From: Sarcocystis neurona
Taxonomy: Eukaryota > Apicomplexa > Conoidasida > Eucoccidiorida > Sarcocystidae
NCBI GenBank assembly: GCA_000727475.1
Contig: KL647290.1
Span: 4,990,405-5,054,404, forward strand
DNA: 64,000 nt
Direction: 5' to 3'
Numbering within the stretch: position 1 is the stretch's first letter; the number at the start of each line of letters is the position of its first letter. This document shows positions 58,259 through 64,000 of the stretch, one piece after another. The position numbers were made by a program, and so were the translations under genes. The notes under the pieces are model-generated. The model was not told where the DNA came from, did not search any database, and was given only the letters and a program-made list of their open reading frames with translations.

Positions 58259-61200
58259 TGAAAGGCTAGAACTAGTGTGGTTCGCCTTTGTTTTCACAAG
58301 TATCTAGGAAGCTGTCATCCGACTTTGTGGGCCCGTGGCGCAAGAAACGTTTGTTGTTCTCTCTGGCTACGTGATTGTCCGTCACGGCGTTAGCTTGCAC
58401 AGTGTTGTTCTTTTGTGTCAGTCGAGTGGTCACCTGGAAGCAGTCTCTTTATCTGGAGAGGCCGTTCCTGACACCGGTGCGAGAATTTAGTGTACCGCCA
58501 AGTGACTATGGAATACGTCCTACCGGGAAAAAAAGTGCGTACTCGCGCACATAATACTGCAAAGGGTCGGAGTGCAAAATTTTCGCAGTAGGCAGAGGTA
58601 GTCTGCGTAGTACAGGGCTAGAACTGTCACCACGTACCACGTGGTTACACATGCGCGCAGCGACAAGGTGAACAGCTTTTTGAACTGACACCGACTCCTT
58701 AAGCAGAATATCTGCCCAGAGGAGTCAACTGGGATGGCAGAGAAGGAAGCGCCCACCGTCCGGCGGAGGTTCTTGGTTTTTGAAGTACATACTCTAGTGT
58801 GAAAACTCTATGCCTTTCGCTTGAACTTCGGCCCCTCGGTGGAAACGCCGCGTGGCATCTTCTGTTGAGTTATCTGGATGCACGCATGAAGGCAACTTGT
58901 CAGGAATTCACGTCACAAAAAGCGTAGCAAACCGAAGAAGGAAATGAGAAAAGCAAAGCATATTTCGAGCACCACGACAAACACAGAGAAACCTTCCGTA
59001 GCAAACCGAAGAAGGGAATGTGAAAGACAAAACATATTTCGAGCACCACGACAAACACAAAGAAACCTTGTCCTCTGTCAGGGGGCATGTCACACACCTT
59101 TTACCGACGAGTCGAAGACCAAAGTTAGCCTGGACAGCCTTTTGCTATATACTGCATGAAAAGTATACTCGTCGATCGACGAGTGCGGCGGTCTGACGGA
59201 GCCTTGCGCGCAAAAAGAACTGTGTAAGCGTAGGCACCTTGTTGGAAACGATTACACTGGATCAAGTCGCCTTGAGGTATCGGTAACGTAGGAGGTCAAA
59301 AAGTTGAAGGCCGACCCTCAAGGAGAAGTGTCCAGGCATCTCGGCTAAAAAGCACCGGCTGGCGTAGAGCAGACTCTACGATAGACACATTTTTGGTGTA
59401 AGTACCGCAGTAGGGACGGTATGCCTCCCTTGCAGTTAGGCCGCAGTGATCACGCATGCGGGAGCGAGACGACAGAGTTCCTGTAGGGCGAATCCCTCCT
59501 GAAGCAACCGGAGAAGTCATTATGTAAATACAAAGGTCTTCACAGGAACAGCCTTCATAATGGAGGTGTCAGAAATACCTTCCGCGGCATTCGACAACCA
59601 GCCGAAAAGACTATCTTGCGTATGGCAAGTAAAAGTGTTAGACCTGGAGCTGGCCTGCGGTTATATGTATGAGGGGGGTCAGTTTTTCCTCTTACTTCAT
59701 GAGGTGCGCTACGACCCACAAAACCATTCGATGTCCCAGTGCACACCTGTGTCCACTTGAAAATAATAGACGTACGCTTCGAGCCTACAGAGTTGTGCGA
59801 CTGTCCGTTCTGCACACTTTCACCTCACACGTTACGATGAGCCTCCGCTACGCTTGTGGACTACCACGTGTAACGTTGCCACTTTGTATTAGCCCAGCTC
59901 ATAAACGGGTAACCTTGTGCTTCGTATGTGTGTGGCACTGCCATAAAGACGCTGTTTCGCTGCTGCCGTAGTGTTGGTGTGATGTGGCTAGCGGCAGAAG
60001 CGGCACGGCCCCACAAAGTTTCCGCCACACACTGCGGCTGTTCGAGTCTGTGCGGTTGTGTGCGCCTCACGAGGTGCTTTCTGCAAATGCAGAAAGTTCT
60101 TGTTCAGGAGCTCCGGTGTATATTCGTCTTGATGGCTCCTTTCCGTGCGACAGTGTAAATGCCAGGCATCTACGCCCAGACGGTAGAGGATGGAAGCGGG
60201 AAGGGATCATGATAAAGAACTGTCGTTAGACGGATCTCTCTAGCCATACGTAGCTGCTGAAGACGCCCCTCCCCCCGGGCGAACTGCCAATGAGCGACCT
60301 GTGTAAACGAGTTTCAATGGAGTACGTGATTTTTCAGCAGGGGTGCGCTCACCCGTGCGCGGCTACAGACCAGCGTCATGAATGAGCAGCGTAGCTCTGT
60401 AGGGATTCTATGTCGCAAACGGTGATTGCTACTATTGAACGCGTAGCGTATCTTGTGTCGTGGAGTGACACTGAGAGGCCACTCACCAGGACACAAGGGT
60501 GTCAATGGGCGTGACACGCAATTACTCCTAGCCGCGCTCAAACCGCGAATGCCCTGCGTGCCAGTAGGACGTCAATGGATGTTCTTCACCTTTGCCACAA
60601 GCCACACTCACGGGCCCGTAGGACGTCAAAGTACGTTCACCACAGCCACAAGCCGCATGCAAAAACACCGCGTTTCTTGGTGGGATTTTGCTCGAGGTGT
60701 GTAAGTGGTACATCTCTCCGTTCTATCAGCTTTGTGTGACCTCCGCGAATTCTGTGTCGCGTGTCGTTCAGGGCCAATAAAGCATCTCACGAGTTAGCGC
60801 TCTTGTAACTCGACAGCAGCTGGCTTACCGCAGCAGACAATACCCCCAGGATATGTGTGCTTTAAATCACATTCACACTGCGTTGTCAACTTCTAGTCGT
60901 CGCAGGCTAAAGGCGTTACAAACTGCCTTTTCTAGAAGTGGGCACTTCTGCCACGGTGTGCAGAAGTGAAAGCGCAGAAGGTATATAGGCACGGCCTCGT
61001 TGGTTGGCCCTGTAGTCGCAGCGGTTTTTTGCAGTGGGCTTCGATCGGTGAACACACCTCCGCACGGAGTACAACGGCGCCTACGGCGATATTGTACCCG
61101 TCGTACTCCGCGTGGCAAGAAATGTCCGTTAAACGACCTTCTTGTGTCTTCCTGCCCGCGAAAACGAAGACGTGTAATGCTTTGTTTTCAATCCTCTACT

Positions 61201-64000
61201 ATACCCTTTCGGTGTCTTGGCGTCGCAATAATCTGGCAGCACATTGGAGGTGCCCTGGGCGCCAGGACGTGTGGACCACGCGAGCCGAACACAACGATAG
61301 AGAGCTTCGTCTCATATCGTAGGAAGTTGGCCGTTTATGTGTGTGCATGTGTGTGTGTATGATGTTACATTCGTGCACCGTTAGCGCTGCGAGCATGCAA
61401 GTCTAACCAGTCACATTTTTCAGATGCACGAGACGTGCTCTACGACGACGACAGAAAACAGTTGGGAAGTTCCCTGTGAGGCTGTATCTTACCTGCTGCA
61501 TCCCGGTAGACAGAGACGTTGCCAGCTCAGCACAGCAGGTAGGAAAAAGATGAACAAAGTACATTGTCGTGAATGGGCACCTTCTCGCACGCCCTATCAC
61601 GTAGCCCAAACCTGCAACTACACTGGCAAACGAGACATACGTCCACGGTTTGGGTAGCCAATAAGGCCTTGAAAGAGCGAATCCGAACTCTCTATCAACC
61701 CTACACTGCCCTCATTTTGCAGCTCAGCCTCCCGCTGACGAGCGTCGTCCACTTCCTTGCGCCTTCGCGTGTATTCTTCCCAGGTAATGTTAGGTGCCGT
61801 TCTCTCTTCATGGTAGTACCGGTTGTTAAACTCACTCTCGTAGTTTTCCAGCCGAGAATGGGTGCTGTACGTACTCGGAAAAGGATCCACTGCCCACTTA
61901 TAGTTGTGATATGGACTGTCGGGAATATCATCCACATCAAGGTTATCGGTGTACGGATTGTAAAAGGGGGGGTAAGTCTGCGTAGTTACAGTCGATGTTG
62001 TTGTAACGGAAAATAACCCGACTGTGTCTTCCCCTTTTGCTAACGACGAAAGGCTTTTTAGAAAAGGATCCTCCGCATCCACCATGTAGTCGCTTAGGTC
62101 GCCGTACAGGGGCTGTACTCCATTGCTTTTCAAGTCGTTGTCCCCCGCATCCGCCGACGAACAATCAAGAGCTTCTGCTGGTATATACCCTGCCAGCGCA
62201 TGACGAGAATGAGCACCTTCTGTGCTTCGATCATCGCTAGAGTCCTCATGGTTCTGAGTAGCTGTATCGCCCATTCGCTGTTCAATGACGTTTTTATTGG
62301 TCGCTAACGGAGCACGATTACTAAGCACCATTTCTGGAGTGTCCTGCCGTACGGCACCATCTACTGTGCCTTCTGTATCGTGTGGGTGTTGTCTGACCAA
62401 AGGGGTCAAATTCGTTTCATCACCTAAGTTTGCGCTTTCGCTTTCATTTCGATGCGTAGCCCGACTCGCAAGGTCCTCCACTTTCGAAGTAGGTTGACTT
62501 GTGTCAGCTAATCTGTCCGAATTAGGGCTGTAGTGAGAAGATCCGGCTTCAGAAATGCGTGCAGGAACCTCTCCGTGCGGCAAATCTGCACCCGACTGCT
62601 CTGAAACTGAGGAAAGCTGTTGCGTGAGAAAAAGCACGGAAACGGGGTCTGCGGACTCTTGGAGCGTGTGGGGACCGTCAAGAACTGCACAGGTGTCCTC
62701 AAGTGAGTTGTCTGTTCGAGGTTGTGCATTGCGTTCACCCTGAAGCTGCGTACATGGGTGAGCTGGACCGTTGTTGCCGCGTGAGGAGTCACTCACAACA
62801 AATATTGGTGAGCCTTCATTTCTGTATCCGCTTGGCCTTGAAGGGGTGTCTCCATATGCCTGTTGAAGGCTGTCCGTGAGACGGCCATCAGGGGGCCCTC
62901 CGTTATTCTCGCCGTGCAGAACAGATGGACTGAGCGTGTTCGATATAGAACTCCACTGCGGTAAAGGGACTGGGTGAAACGAACCCGAGTTGCCCCAGAC
63001 GGGTAACGTAGTATTGTCCCCGTAGTTGATAGTGCTCTCCCTCGGTGACCACACTGAATAAGCGGTCTCCCCTTCCACACTTGCCGAGGTCGTAACATTT
63101 CGTGTTAGTCCCCACGAGGCCGTCTCTGCGACGTATCTGCTGCCGCGACGATCGTCAACCGAAGCAGTGAGCTGATTGGTAGGCGTTGTGGGGTTTCCTG
63201 CTTCGGTGTTTGCGCTTATTCGACTGGATATCACCAACGGTGGTTCGCTGCCGCCGGTGTGAGGAGATGCGAAGTCACTATGTACGGCGTAAGTAGCCGG
63301 GGTCGAAGCTGGCCCGCGCCGTTCGGTCCGCATCCCATCCGAATTTGATGATCGAGCATTTTCACTGCCTAGAGTACTGCTGGATGAACCTATCATCCAC
63401 GGCCGTTGATGGGCCGGCGACGACGTGTTGTGAGGTTGAGCGTCAGTCCGTTGTCTCTCTGAGATGGATCTGTCGCTAAAATTAGACTGGAAGGCGCTTG
63501 TTGTGCTTCTTCCTGCAACAGCGTCATGCACGGTGCCCAGCGACATCCCACCGTGCTGCTGCGTAGCCGCGCTCCATGGTGTAATAATGGACGTGGCCGA
63601 ACTGCCATGAAAGGATGAATTGACGGCTGACACTGTGCTAGTGCCGGAGCTGTTTCCACTGTTAAACGGCATCGGCGATGAGGTGGACGGCGTCCCCGCT
63701 CTGCCGGGTGGAGATAGGATACTTGTTGGGAGCTGCAAATCGCTTGCAGATCTGCCGTCCGCCCCACGCGGGCTGGCAGTAGGATGCGTGTACGCAGTGT
63801 AGACACGCTGGGTGTTACCAGTTGAATCCGTGAGGGGGGTGGAAGAGGACACCGACAGAGGAGTCTGCGAGGCTAAGAAAGACCTTGCCAGTGGAAGGCT
63901 TGCTGCACTATTTCGCTGAAGAGCAGGAACTGCGTTGACTCTGTTGGCAGGGATCGCACTGTCATACAGTGCGCCGTTCGAAGCCTGCGGTGCCACGAAA
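57799..64000 (-). CDS. Unrecognised many-exon protein, 5' end beyond window (gene I)
   Basis: Exons, 5' to 3': beyond the edge to 61641; 61525-61493; 61310-61205; 61151-61058; 60947-60879; from 60031; 59755-59696; 59614-59579; from 59498; about 58597-58527; about 58258-58018; 57866 to a TGA at 57799. From the edge to 60031 all phases agree (1-1, 1-1, 2-2, 0-0, 0-0), and the last junction also agrees (1-1). The first exon is long, polar and Ser/Thr/Asn-rich, ending in an acidic Tyr-rich segment (DVDDIPDSPYHNYKWAVDPF). The short exons encode a compact-looking region (EALYRCVRLAWSTRPGAQG; ISCHAEYDGYNIAVGAVVL; KCPLLEKAVCNAFSLRRLEV). No family recognised. Junctions between 60.0 and 58.3 kb are partly unresolved, so the 3' part could be another gene. 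Confidence 0.5.
58923..59070. repeat. 74-bp tandem duplication
   Basis: Two copies (58923-58996 and 58997-59070) are nearly identical. Each contains GCAAACCGAAGAAGG and ATTTCGAGCACCACGAC, with a handful of substitutions. It lies between proposed exons of gene I. Confidence 0.9.
60564..60660. repeat. Imperfect 54-bp tandem duplication
   Basis: Copies start GTAGGACGTCAA at 60564 and 60618 and share GCCACAAGCC further on. It lies in the proposed gene I intron between 60879 and 60031. Confidence 0.7.
60879..61525 (-). CDS. Gene I four short exons with unbroken phase
   Basis: The exons are 61525-61493, 61310-61205, 61151-61058 and 60947-60879. Acceptors follow pyrimidine-rich or typical tracts and donors include GCAGCAG/GTAAGA. 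The joined frame has no stop and ends in a hydrophobic/Cys-containing segment (AVGAVVLRAEKCPLLEKAVC). A TG repeat at 61338-61360 lies in the first of these introns, and the third and fourth exons are only about 110 bases apart. The 45- to 55-base gap between the second and third exons is short for an intron, which is a weakness. Confidence 0.5.
61338..61360. repeat. TG microsatellite
   Basis: TG-rich run lying in the proposed gene I intron between 61493 and 61310. Confidence 0.85.
61641..64000 (-). CDS. Gene I long Ser/Thr-rich exon (partial)
   Basis: An open frame of about 785 codons runs off the right edge and ends at the donor GTGGAC/GTATGT after 61641 (phase 1). The first in-window codons are not ATG, so the true start lies outside, or an acceptor (GGCACCGCAG) lies at about 63983. 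The first 700 residues are Ser/Thr/Asn-rich with no repeats of fixed length. The last 100 become ordered-looking and charged, with an Arg/Glu helix (WEEYTRRRKEVDDARQREAE). Confidence 0.6.

Noticed and set aside
59560..59760. Plus-strand open frame beginning MEVSEIPSAAFD
   Set aside because: It has one plausible donor, but the minus strand carries two phase-matched exons with strong borders (59755-59696 and 59614-59579) in the same place.
1..64000. CRISPR arrays, transposases, rRNA and tRNA genes
   Set aside because: No spaced direct repeats, no transposase or reverse transcriptase motifs and no rRNA-like blocks were seen. No convincing tRNA T-arm/acceptor pairing was found by eye; a tRNA search program would be decisive.

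Overview
The window looks like nuclear DNA from an intron-rich protist with balanced base composition. The best guess is a coccidian apicomplexan of the Eimeria/Cyclospora type. This is an inference from very large Ala-, Ser- and Gln-rich proteins, many small exons with GT..AG borders, and TG/AT microsatellites that fall almost only in introns. There are no bacterial operons, no CRISPR array and no rRNA, and I found no tRNA. Because the genes are spliced, most long open frames are exon fragments or antisense shadows. I built gene models by hand from splice sites and intron phase.

Layout from left to right: (A) minus strand, 20251 to 202, eight exons, about 3,054 codons, a FUSC/ALMT-like membrane protein whose membrane domain is split by a huge disordered insert. 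(F) plus strand, 23143 to 24979, a small, very basic protein of unknown function. (B) minus strand, about 33900 to 25056, an unrecognised protein assembled from about twenty small exons. (E) plus strand, about 34171 to 42261, a many-exon unrecognised locus with one predicted membrane segment and an acidic tract; it may be more than one gene. (G) minus strand, 53482 to 42583, seven exons, about 2,700 residues, rich in Gln, Ser and Thr, with no recognised domain. (D) plus strand, 54467 to 56967, a probable secreted or membrane-anchored Cys-containing protein. (I) minus strand, from beyond the right edge to 57799, a long Ser/Thr-rich exon followed by many short exons, unrecognised.

The genes alternate in strand. 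F/B, E/G and D/I are convergent, with about 80, 320 and 830 bases between stop codons. B/E and G/D are divergent, so shared promoter regions are plausible at about 33.9-34.2 kb and 53.5-54.5 kb. Functions do not form a visible pathway. Only gene A can be tied to a known protein superfamily. The intron phases of gene A agree at all seven junctions; the other models contain some junctions I could not resolve, which are stated in each entry.
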